A DNA stretch of 64,000 nucleotides from Shinella kummerowiae (lineage in GTDB: Bacteria; Pseudomonadota; Alphaproteobacteria; Rhizobiales; Rhizobiaceae), in assembly GCF_009827055.1 (NCBI RefSeq), contig NZ_WUMK01000011.1, positions 184,376 to 248,375 of the forward strand, written 5' to 3'. Numbering within the stretch: the first letter of the stretch is position 1; the number at the start of each line of letters is the position of its first letter. Of this stretch, positions 49,175 through 58,065 are shown piece by piece. The notes below the pieces were generated by a model. It did no database searches and was not told the origin of the DNA. It worked only from the letters and a program-made list of their open reading frames with translations. Both the position numbers and the translations under genes were made by a program.

Positions 49175-50544
49175 GCGTCAAGGCCCGGAATTCACGAGGT
49201 TTTCACGAGCAGCGCGCCAAGCTTCCTCGTTGCGCGCGCCCCCTTTGCCGGAAAAGAGGCATGAAGCCGCCGAGCGTCGCGAGCGCTCCACCCGGCGTCG
49301 CGTTTCGTCGGTGGTTGGTCTTGCAGTGCGTGTTCATGATACTTCCGTCAGAGCAGATATTGCTTGTCGGTTCGACCAAGCGGGATCGTGGCGTCCCGGT
49401 GTGGGAATATGAATTAGTGCGTTGCGAAGGGCTATCGCTATGGCGGCGATGATATACCGGCCGTGATTCGTCAAGAAGAACCAGGGAACGGTGCGTCGAT
49501 GCTGGCATCTGCCGATGCGATGGCTTCCCCTGGTCGACGCACCGTCAGATCGTTTTCGGTTGTTCCTCGTTCAATCGGCGTATGGCCGGGGAATGAAGCC
49601 GATCTGGAGCTGGTCGCCCTCCAGAACCCCTATTATGACGAAGAGCTCCACACGGCCGCGCCCAATCGGAAAGAAAGTGGTTCTCGAGCGGCACGGTGTC
49701 AAATCCGTCGGGTTGAAATTGAGAAACGACTTGTCCTCAAAACAGTCCAATCCGATGTCGTCGGCGGTCAAAGCGACGATCAGCAGGCGCTGCTAGCGTA
49801 CTGCAGACGTGTCGCCACGAACGGCGCACATGGGTTAGGCCACCTCGCCGATCGGGCCGACAGATACGCTGAGCAAGGAACGCTCATGAAGATCATCGAT
49901 CTCGGGGCCTATTGGAATCTGGAAGAGATAGCTGACGCCAGACCCAGATGCAGCTAAGGCGAATACGCTGTTGCCCAGCCATTCGCAAACCTGTATTTTG
50001 CCGCAGCGTTGCCACTTACAAAATGCGTCTAGATCACCGCTGACCTCTCGCAATTAACGCTGCCGCCTTTCCACACGGTTGCCAAGACAGGTGTCGTCGG
50101 CATCGGGTGTGGTCCGGTCGGTGCCACACCTTTAAAAGCCTCGCTTGCAAAGGTCGAGACCGCGAAATCCGAAAAAAGGCCCGAGATCTTGGTCGGGCGA
50201 GGCGGGATATCGACTTCGCTTGACATCGCTGAAGATAATCGAGCTGCTCCCATGGCGCTGATACAAACTGCCTCCATCGCGGGGCTTGCGATTACGGTTC
50301 TCCGCCGGTTGGCAATTCATGCCTAGTGTGTGTCCAGAGCGCACCGCAAAAAGGGTGGGAAGTGGGCGCGGAACGAAACTGTGTCTGCGAGGCCGACGAC
50401 CTCCTGCTCGTTCAGGCGTCCCGGCCCGACATCATTCTTATCTCGATTGCGCAACGGAGGAGTGGCTTTGGCGCGCGTGGCGAATTTTATCAGTCCTCAA
50501 GTCACCGCGACCGCGCGTGTAATTTGCTGAACCGCGGGTCCCGG
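49175..50544. other. Degenerate region without a confidently identified gene
   Basis: Several mid-size open frames exist (for example 49463-49957 plus, 49571-49771 minus), but none carries a recognisable motif. A plus-strand segment at about 50049-50326 reads like a protein ('PPFHTVAKTGVVGIGCGPVG', 'IAGLAITVLRRLAIHA') without a start codon, suggesting the tail of a decayed gene. Treated as accessory debris. Confidence 0.4.
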
Positions 50545-51479
50545 TCAGTTCCTGAAGACGATGCATGCGGCGCCGCTCTTGCGCACTTCACGGCATACCG
50601 CCTCGGCTTCCTGCCGGGTCGGGCGACCGATACGGGCCGTATATCGCACCCTTGTCCCGAAGGCACGGTTGCGTTCCTTCTGGATCAGCGGCTTTTCCTT
50701 GTTCAGCGGCGCGGGCAGGGACCGAACAGTAGACAGGAACAGTCTGACTGCCACCGGCTTCTGGAAATGCCCCGCCAGTTGCGCGCCCCACGGCGCCCAG
50801 ACGCCTTCCGCTTCAAATTCCAAGGCCTTGAGGCGCCGCGTGTCGGCAAGTGCGATGCAGGCGTCCTCGAAGGACTTCTGCCCGTCGAGGCGCAGATCGA
50901 TGGCTGCAGGCGGGTTGTCGCGCCAGTCCTCGGCCGCATGAGCCGTGATATCAAGGACGTAGTTGCGGTTCTCCTGCGGCAGGCTTCCGTTTTTCAGGAA
51001 TGTCTGCAGTCCGCCTTCGCCGGCATTGTAGGCGGCGGCGGCCAGGCCGAGGTTGCCGAAGCGATCTCGCAGGTCATCGAGATACTCAGCGACTTCTTCA
51101 ATGCCTCCAAAGCGTCGAAACTGTTCGATAGGCCGCGCAGTCTTGCGGTGGAGGGAATGAATTGCGCTATTCCTTCCGCGCCCTTCGGACTGACCGCATC
51201 TGGACGGAACCGGCTTTCCGTCCAGATCAGCCGCGCAAAGAAATCTGGCGGTAGATCGTTCTCGCCTGCGAAGCGAGCTAGCGCCCTGCATATGTCCCGA
51301 TTGAAGCTGGCCTTGCGGACGCAGAGCGTTCCGGTGCTGGTGGCTATTGAGTAAGCACAAGGCGGCGCGCGCCATTCAATCTGGGCGATCGCGGCATCCG
51401 TTGGTATGCTGGAGGCAAGCCAGCCTGCGGCCAGAAAGGCAAGTCTTCCCCTGTCCCATCTCCGTCGCGCGTGCCGCAT
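50545..51479 (-). pseudogene. Lytic transglycosylase (SLT/VirB1-like), single-base frameshift
   Basis: ATG 51479 gives a signal-peptide-like start ('RGRLAFLAAGWLASSIPTDA'), then the SLT domain with the catalytic Glu in 'FFARLIWTESRFRPDAVSPK' and 'GAEGIAQFIPSTARLRGL'. The frame breaks near 51090; restoring one base continues as 'AEYLDDLRDRFGNLGLAAAA' and 'YNAGEGGLQTFLKNGSLPQE' to the stop at 50545. About 311 residues if repaired. It may be a second, plasmid-linked peptidoglycan hydrolase, and the break could be a sequence error. Confidence 0.8.
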
Positions 51480-51648
51480 CGCTCCCTCATATCACCAATG
51501 CAAAACGAGAGGGAGAGCCCTGCAAATGGCGCCGGCAGCCTGCCACTGGGAGTCGAAAAGATTTTAAGACGAAAGGACGCGGTCTCATTCTGCCGTAGGA
51601 ATCCTGAGCCCAATAAATCTCATAAGACCGCAGGGGGAGGTGCTTCTT

Positions 51649-51905
51649 CTACAGGCCGGCGGCTTTGGTCAGATTGATCCTGAACCGGTCGCGCCGGCGT
51701 TGGTAACGGCGGGTCATCTCGGCCGAAGCATGGCCGAGATGCTTTTGCATATACTGTTCGTCGACCTCGACCTCGACCTCGACCGAGGACGCGATGCCTT
51801 GCCATTTCCGCTCACGCGACGGAAGAGGGGGCCTTTGCGGAGCCTGGCAAAACGGATCCACGTCTCAAGCGCTGCCGCAGGGCCGCGAGGCCGGCAAAGC
51901 CGCAT
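51649..51905 (-). pseudogene. Tyrosine recombinase remnant (C-terminal)
   Basis: The end 'YMQKHLGHASAEMTRRYQRR' / 'RDRFRINLTKAAGL' matches the C-terminus of the complete integrase at 53775-54932 (YVQKQLGHVSAEMTRRYQRR), including the catalytic Tyr. Upstream, another frame shows 'ALETWIRFARLRKGPLFRRV'. The part between has been replaced by a TCGACC hexamer repeat, and the Arg/His catalytic residues are missing. Confidence 0.75.
51761..51784. repeat. Hexamer tandem repeat (TCGACC x 4)
   Basis: Four perfect copies of TCGACC at 51761-51784 inside the integrase remnant, translating on the minus strand as alternating Val-Glu. Probably replication slippage in a non-functional gene. Confidence 0.85.
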
Positions 51906-52100
51906 GCCTCAAAGTAGGCGCTCTGGAATTTCACAAACCCGACTTGCCCGTCGATCGTGTCCAGAACGAAATCGACAAAGCGGCTGATCCATGCAGGGTC
52001 GTCTTGCTCAAAAAGGAGTAACCTCGGAGGGTGAGGGATCGATGCCGGCAACAAGCCCGCCATATTTAGCAGCGTTCTGCCCAATACGCGACATACAATT

Positions 52101-52709
52101 CTACATGCGTCCTTCGGCGTGGCGGTTGGCGATCCACGACAGGTTCGGGATATCGCCTCCACCGGACTTCACAATGTTGGTGCCGTGAAACATGATGCCG
52201 TATCCATGTTCCCGATCCCACGTGCAAGCTAGTTCCGCCCCGAAATAGGGAAGCTTCCCCTGAATAGGGGGCAGCGTAAGATGAAGCAGTCGGACCATTT
52301 GACGAAGCATCGGCTCGTCACAGACGTCCGGAAGCGGCTTATCGTCGTTCCCCAATACGATGCCGTTTTGAATGGCGCGCAGCCTTGGCATGTCGCTCAA
52401 AATCGTCTCGATAATGACCCGCTCCACTTGCTCATCGTTTTTTATAAGCCACCGTGCCGTTTCAAGCATGATGGGATCCGGGGAGGCGCCTTCGCCATCG
52501 TCGTTCTCAAAAGAAACAGGCACCTCGCCCGGTTCGGCGAAGCTGGAATAGCCTCGGCCGGGGTGAGGCAGGGCAACGAGAGAATGCCAGAGCGTCGATG
52601 TCTGTGGCATCGGGAGCGCGGTTTCCCAAAACCCGTCTACGCCGTAGAGCACCGGTAGTCCATCGAATGTGTAAGGAGCGTACTTGGGGGAGAGCTTGTC
52701 CGTGAGCAT
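52101..52709 (-). CDS. DUF6985-like protein
   Basis: 202 residues from ATG 52709 (AGAGG 9 bases upstream; an alternative ATG lies at 52718). Contains 'PYFGAELACTWDREHGYGIM' / 'FHGTNIVKSGGGDIPNLSWI', a pattern I link with DUF6985 domains of immunity-type proteins. No signal peptide. No toxin gene is adjacent. The function is only suggested by the family; confidence in the family itself is moderate. Confidence 0.62.
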   Translation of the reverse strand: MLTDKLSPKYAPYTFDGLPVLYGVDGFWETALPMPQTSTLWHSLVALPHPGRGYSSFAEPGEVPVSFENDDGEGASPDPIMLETARWLIKNDEQVERVIIETILSDMPRLRAIQNGIVLGNDDKPLPDVCDEPMLRQMVRLLHLTLPPIQGKLPYFGAELACTWDREHGYGIMFHGTNIVKSGGGDIPNLSWIANRHAEGRM

Positions 52710-52769
52710 CGTGTTCATCCTCTTGTCTCTTCAGGAGCAATCAAAACCTGCATCCGTCGCGACGTTCCC

Positions 52770-53156
52770 TCAGTTTGCGCGACACGGAAACGCCCCAGCT
52801 AATCCTTCGACCACAAGCGACGATGCGCTTCTTTTCAGGCGAGCTGACGCAAGGGACTGAAGATAGGTATAAACCCGGTCAATAAGCTCATGAGGGAGGA
52901 CAGTGCCGGCTCCACACCATCGCGTGCCCCTCGTGGCGTCTGCGACACCGGCGATATAGGCAACGGCGCGGGCTTTCGGCCGACTGGGGTCGGCCTCACC
53001 AGACATTTCATCGCTTGATCTGCCTTCGAGTGCTTCGATCAGTTCAAAACCGCTGAATTTCCAGTCGCGCGTCTTATCTCCGGGAACCGCCCATGCAACA
53101 CCCATTGCCAAGTGAACTGATAGTATCGCACCTGAGAAAACAGGAAAAAAGCGCAT
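52770..53156 (-). CDS. Rap1a/Tai-like secreted protein
   Basis: 128 residues from ATG 53156 (AAGGAG upstream; the long upstream frame is not gene-like). Signal peptide 'MRFFPVFSGAILSVHLAMGV' with cleavage near AWA. Mature domain 'RAVAYIAGVADATRGTRWCG' and C-terminal 'LVVEGLAGAFPC' give the YIxGV...WC...FPC pattern of Rap1a/Tai immunity proteins, which neutralise type VI amidase effectors in the periplasm. No Tae-like effector or T6SS gene is in the window, so this may be an orphan immunity gene. Confidence 0.72.
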   Translation of the reverse strand: MRFFPVFSGAILSVHLAMGVAWAVPGDKTRDWKFSGFELIEALEGRSSDEMSGEADPSRPKARAVAYIAGVADATRGTRWCGAGTVLPHELIDRVYTYLQSLASARLKRSASSLVVEGLAGAFPCRAN

Positions 53157-53515
53157 GTACGTCTTGAACTCCTTCTTGCCTTGGCAAATCTCCCGGGTTT
53201 TGCTCGATATGTTAAACCGACTTCTGTAGTGTCGCACAATCAGGAATTTTGCGACGAATCGAATGTCTTTTTGAGCCAGATGCAAGCATGGCCAGGACAA
53301 ACCCCTCGATCCGACCGAATTCTTCGCAACCGTTGTTGCGATAGAAATCTGGGGCTTGAAAACTGAAGGTGTCGACTTAAGCACCCATGCACCCAGGTTG
53401 CTTCACGGCCGTCTCCCGATCTGTCTAGCAGCTGAATTGCCCAGACGTTGGCCTCTAGCCGCTGGAGACAACCATAATCAGTCAATGAAAAGCCACGAGT
53501 GAAATATGCGACCCT
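53157..53515. other. Gap without a supported gene
   Basis: Upstream region of the Rap1a/Tai-like gene. Only weak short frames; no motif or repeat was noticed. Confidence 0.4.
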
Positions 53516-53700
53516 TCAGGCCTCCACCGCTATCGCGGGCGATACCCACAAATGCTCTGCATTATCTGGGCCCGCCTTCTGAGCGTTGAATAGGTCCAGA
53601 CTTTCGCCAATTAAGCGCTGCACATCGTCGCTTGGAAGGCGTTCCAACTCGACATCAATTACCAATGACGTTCCCGTTTCTTTTGTTGTGAAAATCCCGA
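53516..53700 (-). pseudogene. 3' fragment of an unidentified gene
   Basis: The minus-strand frame reads 'FTTKETGTSLVIDVELERLP' then 'SDDVQRLIGESLDLFNAQKA' to a stop at 53516. It looks like real coding sequence but has no start. The upstream part was probably lost when the integrase region joined at about 53700-53770. Confidence 0.4.
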
Positions 53701-53774
53701 TTAAAGTTTGGGTTTAGCGTACGACTTCTGCAAGGTCGCAAAACGGGTAATTTTGGGATGTGCCTGAGTGGACA

Positions 53775-54932
53775 CTATAGCCCTGCTGCTTTGGTCAAGT
53801 TGATGCGGAAGCGATCACGCCGCCGCTGGTACCTACGTGTCATCTCTGCGGAGACATGGCCCAATTGTTTCTGGACGTAGCGCTCATCAACTTCAGCCGA
53901 CGAGGCGAGGCCAGCGCGCAGCGAGTGGCCGGAAAACTTGAAAGCCCGCTCGATCTCACTGAGATCGCCGCGCACGCCGGCGGCGACTGCGGTCTTCTTG
54001 ACGAGGCGCGCGATCTCCTGATCGTTCAGCCGGTCCGGCCCGACATCCTTGCCTTTCCCCGTCACCCGGCGGAAGAGGGGGCCTTTGATGAGCTTGGCGA
54101 ACTTGATCCAGCTTTCGAGCGCGGCGACAGGGCAGGTGGCATCGGACGAACCGCGGCCGATTTCGACCTCACGCCAGCCGGTCTTGCCGCGCAGGGTGAG
54201 TAGCGCACCCTTATCGAAGATCTCAACCCAGCCGCGGCCATCGTCTGTCTGGTCACGGCCGAGGTCGAGGCCGGTGATTTCCGAGCGGCGCAGGCCGCCG
54301 GCGAAACCGAGGAGCAGCATCGCCCGGTCTCGAAGGCCGCGCAGCGTTCCCCTGTCCAGTGTTTCCAGCATGGCGATCAGGTCTTCTGGCAGGATGGCTT
54401 CCTTCTGCCGGGGCGGGACAGCGTGGCGGCTGCGAATGCCGGCCATCACGGTGGCGATCGCCCGGTCCGTACGGTCGAGTGGAGTGCCGCGCTGCGCACA
54501 ATTCCAGCCGATGGCGGCCAGCCGGCGCTCGATGGTCGAAACACTGTCGGGTTTCCCGCCGCGTTTCGTAGTGCCAACGGCACTGCCGGATGCGGTGCCA
54601 ACGGCACAGGCGGTGATATAGAGCCCGACGACGTGTGGATCGGGGGGGAGGGGCGAAAAGTTCTGGCGCCGGCACCAGGCGGAAAAATGCTTCCAGTCCG
54701 CCGCGTATGCCCGCCGCGTGTTGGCCGAACTGGCGGCTTCGACGTAGCCGCGCGCGCGCTCGGTGAGGTCCTGCAGATGCGCAGGCAGGCCGGCATTGGC
54801 CTCGGCAAGAGGGGAGGGGAGGCCGGTCGACACCGCGGCGGCGGAAACACCAGCGGAAACTGCCGTGCTGTGCGGCGGCGCAGAGCTTTCCGGAGGGTGA
54901 AATTCGCTGTTTTCGTCGCTGATTTGCGTCAT
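53775..54932 (-). CDS. Tyrosine recombinase/integrase (XerC/D-like)
   Basis: 385 residues. SAM-like N-terminal domain ('YVEAASSANTRRAYAADWKH') and catalytic domain with Arg I ('LLGFAGGLRRSEITGLDLG'), His-x-x-Arg ('FSGHSLRAGLASSAEVDER'), His/Trp region ('VQKQLGHVSAEM') and nucleophile Tyr ('TRRYQRRRDRF'). Divergent from DUF1403-scpB across a 115-base gap with an inverted repeat. On rhizobial plasmids this recombinase accompanies DUF1403 and ScpB, so a role in resolving plasmid multimers is plausible. Confidence 0.93.
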   Translation of the reverse strand: MTQISDENSEFHPPESSAPPHSTAVSAGVSAAAVSTGLPSPLAEANAGLPAHLQDLTERARGYVEAASSANTRRAYAADWKHFSAWCRRQNFSPLPPDPHVVGLYITACAVGTASGSAVGTTKRGGKPDSVSTIERRLAAIGWNCAQRGTPLDRTDRAIATVMAGIRSRHAVPPRQKEAILPEDLIAMLETLDRGTLRGLRDRAMLLLGFAGGLRRSEITGLDLGRDQTDDGRGWVEIFDKGALLTLRGKTGWREVEIGRGSSDATCPVAALESWIKFAKLIKGPLFRRVTGKGKDVGPDRLNDQEIARLVKKTAVAAGVRGDLSEIERAFKFSGHSLRAGLASSAEVDERYVQKQLGHVSAEMTRRYQRRRDRFRINLTKAAGL

Positions 54933-54989
54933 TCCTCTATAATGACTAAAATGAACGATAATGCAAACTTATCCATCATTATATAGGAA
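54932..54989. promoter_or_regulatory. Inverted repeat with facing -10 elements between integrase and DUF1403
   Basis: Arms TTCCTCTATAATGA (54932-54945) and TCATTATATAGGAA (54976-54989) are complementary with one mismatch and 30 bases apart. Each contains TATAAT in the direction needed for one of the divergent genes, so overlapping face-to-face promoters or a recombinase-binding site are possible. Confidence 0.6.
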
Positions 54990-55047
54990 GGACAAGCCGT
55001 GCGGTTTGTGTCGCAATCTATAGCATAAACCGCGCATCCACTATAGG

Positions 55048-56010
55048 ATGGCGGCCATGGATTCGCCCGTCACTCCTCTCGTCGCCTCGCCGGTACTCCC
55101 GGCCGCCTTGCCCGGCTGGACCCTACCGCGTGGCTGCGAGCCGGACGCGCTTGCCGCCGCCTTCGCCGCCGGCATCGCCCTGAAATCGCTCGACGATCTT
55201 GTCCGCTCCACACCCGTTTGGGCCGGCTGCTGGCGATCCCGCCAGGGCCTCAAATGTGCCGCCGCCGCGGTCCGGCTGATGGGGCGCAGCGAGGACGAGG
55301 CGGCGTTGCGCGATGCCGTTCTGCTCACCGCCGCAGGCGACGATCCCGGCCCGGCCGGAAAGGTGTTTTTGGCCTTCAAAAGGCTTGCCACGCGAAAACC
55401 CGCGTTTTCCTCAAAGGCGGTGGCGGAACTTGCCGATCTGTTGGGGCTCGCCTGGGACGATCGGCTCACCGCGGCCGTCGATCATGCCGACGACGTGCTT
55501 CAGTCCGGCCGTCCCGCGCCGTTCGCCGCGGCGGACTTGGTCACGGCCGTCCATGCGGTGCGGCCGGACGCCGAACCGCTTGCCTGGATGCTGGCCGACC
55601 TGCTGATCGCCGCGCTGCTGAAATGGGATTGTGCCGTGCCGCTGCTGATGGCCGAGCGCTATGGGCCGGCCTTCAAGACGCTTGGGGGCAGGGGCCGCGT
55701 GCGCCCGGGCGAGCCGGCCTTCGCCCGCGCCGTCTGCCTTGCCCTCACCGAGGCAGCGGGCACGGCGCTGCGCACCGCCAGTGAGATCGCGCGGCGTGCC
55801 GAGACGCTGTGTGCCGCCGCGCCAAAGGTTCGCACGAAAGGCGCTGGCGCCGTCATTCAAGCCCTGCTCGATGAGGACGCCGTGGCGGCCTCGGCGCCCG
55901 GCAGCAAGCTCTCGCGCTGGGCGGCGACCCGGCTGTTCGACCGGCTGGAAGGCTTTGGCGCCGTGCGGGAACTGTCCGGCCGCAGCGCCTTTCGGATCTA
56001 CGGACTGTGA
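55048..56010 (+). CDS. DUF1403-family protein
   Basis: 320 residues, Ala- and Leu-rich, mostly helical. '[20 protein letters not shown]' at the start and '[20 protein letters not shown]' / '[20 protein letters not shown]' in the middle match DUF1403, a family nearly restricted to alphaproteobacterial plasmids. No catalytic motif is known. Its stop overlaps the scpB start (GTGA), so the two are co-translated and probably work together. Confidence 0.88.
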   Translation: MAAMDSPVTPLVASPVLPAALPGWTLPRGCEPDALAAAFAAGIALKSLDDLVRSTPVWAGCWRSRQGLKCAAAAVRLMGRSEDEAALRDAVLLTAAGDDPGPAGKVFLAFKRLATRKPAFSSKAVAELADLLGLAWDDRLTAAVDHADDVLQSGRPAPFAAADLVTAVHAVRPDAEPLAWMLADLLIAALLKWDCAVPLLMAERYGPAFKTLGGRGRVRPGEPAFARAVCLALTEAAGTALRTASEIARRAETLCAAAPKVRTKGAGAVIQALLDEDAVAASAPGSKLSRWAATRLFDRLEGFGAVRELSGRSAFRIYGL

Positions 56011-56696
56011 CGATGGCTGAACCGGAGGCAGCGGGCAAAACACGAATCTCTCGGACGAAGGACACAAGCGAACGCTTGTTGGATCGGGAGCTGGCGGACG
56101 TGCCGCCGGAGCTGCGCTGGCGCGAATGGATGCTGCGCGTCGAGGCGGTAATCTTCGCCGCGGCCGAGCCGGTCGGCCGCGAGACGCTGGCGCGCGTCGT
56201 CGGCAAGGACTGTAGCATCGACCTGTTGATCGACGACCTGTGCGCGGAATTGCGTGACCGGCCCTATGAGATCGTCTTCGTCGCCGGCGGCTGGCAGCAC
56301 CGAACGCGTTCGCGTTTCGCCGTTCCGATTAGGGCGTCTCAGGCATCGACGCGCAGCGCGGCGCCGGCGCTGTCCGACTTCGAGGCCATGGTGCTGATGG
56401 CGATCGCCTATTTCCAGCCGACCACCCGCGGCGACCTGTCAAAAATCTTCGGCAAGGAGGTCAGCCGCGACACGATCGCCAGCCTGCGCAACGCCAACTT
56501 CCTCGCCTCTGGTCCACGCAGCCCGACGCCGGGTGCGCCCTATACCTATGTCACGACGAAACACTTCCTGTCGGCCTTCGGCCTGCAGACGCTGCGTGAC
56601 CTGCCGGATGTCGAGGCGCTGGAGGATGCCGGGCTGCTCAGCCGCAAGGGCGTGCAGGAGGAAGTCTTGGTGGCAGTCGAGGGCGAGGAAGAATAG
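56007..56696 (+). CDS. SMC-Scp complex subunit ScpB-like protein (orphan)
   Basis: 229 residues starting at the GTG overlapping the DUF1403 stop (an ATG lies at 56013). Two winged-helix domains: '[20 protein letters not shown]' with '[19 protein letters not shown]', and '[20 protein letters not shown]' with '[20 protein letters not shown]'. This is the ScpB fold that binds the ScpA kleisin of SMC condensin. Neither ScpA nor SMC is encoded nearby, so it may borrow the chromosomal complex or have a separate DNA-binding role. Confidence 0.9.
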   Translation: MTMAEPEAAGKTRISRTKDTSERLLDRELADVPPELRWREWMLRVEAVIFAAAEPVGRETLARVVGKDCSIDLLIDDLCAELRDRPYEIVFVAGGWQHRTRSRFAVPIRASQASTRSAAPALSDFEAMVLMAIAYFQPTTRGDLSKIFGKEVSRDTIASLRNANFLASGPRSPTPGAPYTYVTTKHFLSAFGLQTLRDLPDVEALEDAGLLSRKGVQEEVLVAVEGEEE

Positions 56697-56752
56697 ATTA
56701 TGATTAGGTGCGCGGAGAGTCTTCGTATCACGCGCTTTATGGCCGCATCGGT

Positions 56753-57331
56753 TCAGGCCAGCTCGTCGATATTCTGGCGAAGCAGCGCCGGAAACGCCTT
56801 CAGGCCACTTTGTTGAAGTCCGTCGATGAAGGCTTCGACGGACGGCATTGTCTTGCGGAGATTGTGCCGGGCTCGTTTGATGCTGGACATCAGCGCCTCG
56901 GGAAACGCCGCGTGCAGACCGATGAGGAAATCATCCGGAGACTGGCTGGTTAGACCGTAGGAAGCAAGGTCTCTTGCCGGAAAGTCCCTGAGATTCCAAG
57001 TAACGATAAGGGAGGCTTTCCCAGCGATGGCGGCTGCCAGAACGTGCCGGTCGTCAAGGTCAGGTAGGCGGAGGTTCTGGATCAAGCGGTGATAGTCGGA
57101 GACGTCCGCATCCGGCAGGACGGCCTTCATCCTGTTTCGCGTGGCTATCAGGCGTTCGATGGGCAATGCCTGCGTGTTGGCTGCGAGATTGCGAATCCAC
57201 TCGTCATGAATGTCGTCCGTCCAGCGTGCCTCGACGAGACCGTCGAAGGCGCACTGGATCAGGACGTTGCGTAGATGGAAGGGATAGAGGACGCAGGCAT
57301 CATAGACCGCGACGGGCGGTTTAGAGGCCAT
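56753..57331 (-). CDS. PIN-domain protein, probable toxin ribonuclease
   Basis: 192 residues from ATG 57331. Starts 'MASKPPVAVYDACVLYPFHL' with the first PIN Asp, then 'LPDLDDRHVLAAAIAGKASL' (acidic cluster) and 'IVTWNLRDFPARDLASYGLT' (last Asp region), as in VapC-like RNases with an extended C-terminus. Its start overlaps the end of the upstream HTH antitoxin gene by 11 bases, a classic TA arrangement. Confidence 0.88.
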   Translation of the reverse strand: MASKPPVAVYDACVLYPFHLRNVLIQCAFDGLVEARWTDDIHDEWIRNLAANTQALPIERLIATRNRMKAVLPDADVSDYHRLIQNLRLPDLDDRHVLAAAIAGKASLIVTWNLRDFPARDLASYGLTSQSPDDFLIGLHAAFPEALMSSIKRARHNLRKTMPSVEAFIDGLQQSGLKAFPALLRQNIDELA

Positions 57332-57767
57332 GGGTCTGAATGAGGTCCTCTGTGTCGTCGGCAAGCGCATCCATCGCGGCCTGACGGGTGTCGAGCCTGG
57401 ATTTCAGCGCGAGTACGTCTTTCAAAAGGGCGCGGCGATGCTTACCCACGTAACGGAACGGCAGATCGCCCCGGTCCATCCGCAGGACGACGAGTGGACG
57501 GGAGATGCCCAGGATGGCAGATGCTTCGGTTGGGCTGAGTTCTTGGTCTTCAGCAAGAACGGCAACGCGCTCCCCACGCAGCATATGCGCCAGTAGGGCT
57601 TCAACCGCGGCAGCAGCCGAGGGGGGAATCGAGAGCTTCTGTTCACGACCGCCCTCGTGGTGGACGTGAAGCTCGAGCCTATCGCCAGCAGTAAGCTTGG
57701 GCAGCGGTGAGGCTGCCCTGCGGTCCCGATCCGACAACCCGGCGAAGTGAATGATCTGGCTGGCCAT
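57321..57767 (-). CDS. Helix-turn-helix antitoxin (excisionase-like) of PIN pair
   Basis: 148 residues. The C-terminal half has an excisionase-type helix-turn-helix ('QELSPTEASAILGISRPLVV' / 'LRMDRGDLPFRYVGKHRRAL'); the N-terminal half ('LPKLTAGDRLELHVHHEGGR') may be a dimer or toxin-binding region. Overlaps the PIN gene. Typical of antitoxins that repress their own operon. Confidence 0.88.
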   Translation of the reverse strand: MASQIIHFAGLSDRDRRAASPLPKLTAGDRLELHVHHEGGREQKLSIPPSAAAAVEALLAHMLRGERVAVLAEDQELSPTEASAILGISRPLVVLRMDRGDLPFRYVGKHRRALLKDVLALKSRLDTRQAAMDALADDTEDLIQTHGL

Positions 57768-58065
57768 GATGCTGTCTCCTTGACGGCAATATAGTCGCGG
57801 GGGCGTCTAACTGCAATAACTGAAACCCGCAGCTGATATTATGCGAGCGTGCCATCTCACCGATACCGGAGGCCCGGAGGCGAAAAGGTTGAATATCGTT
57901 GAAGCCTCTCAGCATCGACACACGTGGTTTCAGGTGTTCAGTCCACGATCTACAAGAGCCGCTCATGTGCGCCCAGCGTGGCGCGCTGTGCTTGCCAGAC
58001 GGATGCGGAGGTGATCCCGTATCCACTCTGGCTTTGGAGGCGCTGCACTCAGGACGGTGGTTGAC
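57768..58065. other. Upstream region of the TA pair
   Basis: About 300 bases without a supported gene; it should contain the TA promoter near 57790-57850 and the end of the large recombinase-like gene. No repeat was noticed. Confidence 0.4.

Noticed and set aside
50326..51354. 342-codon plus-strand open frame
   Set aside because: Antisense to the frameshifted transglycosylase; no family signature.
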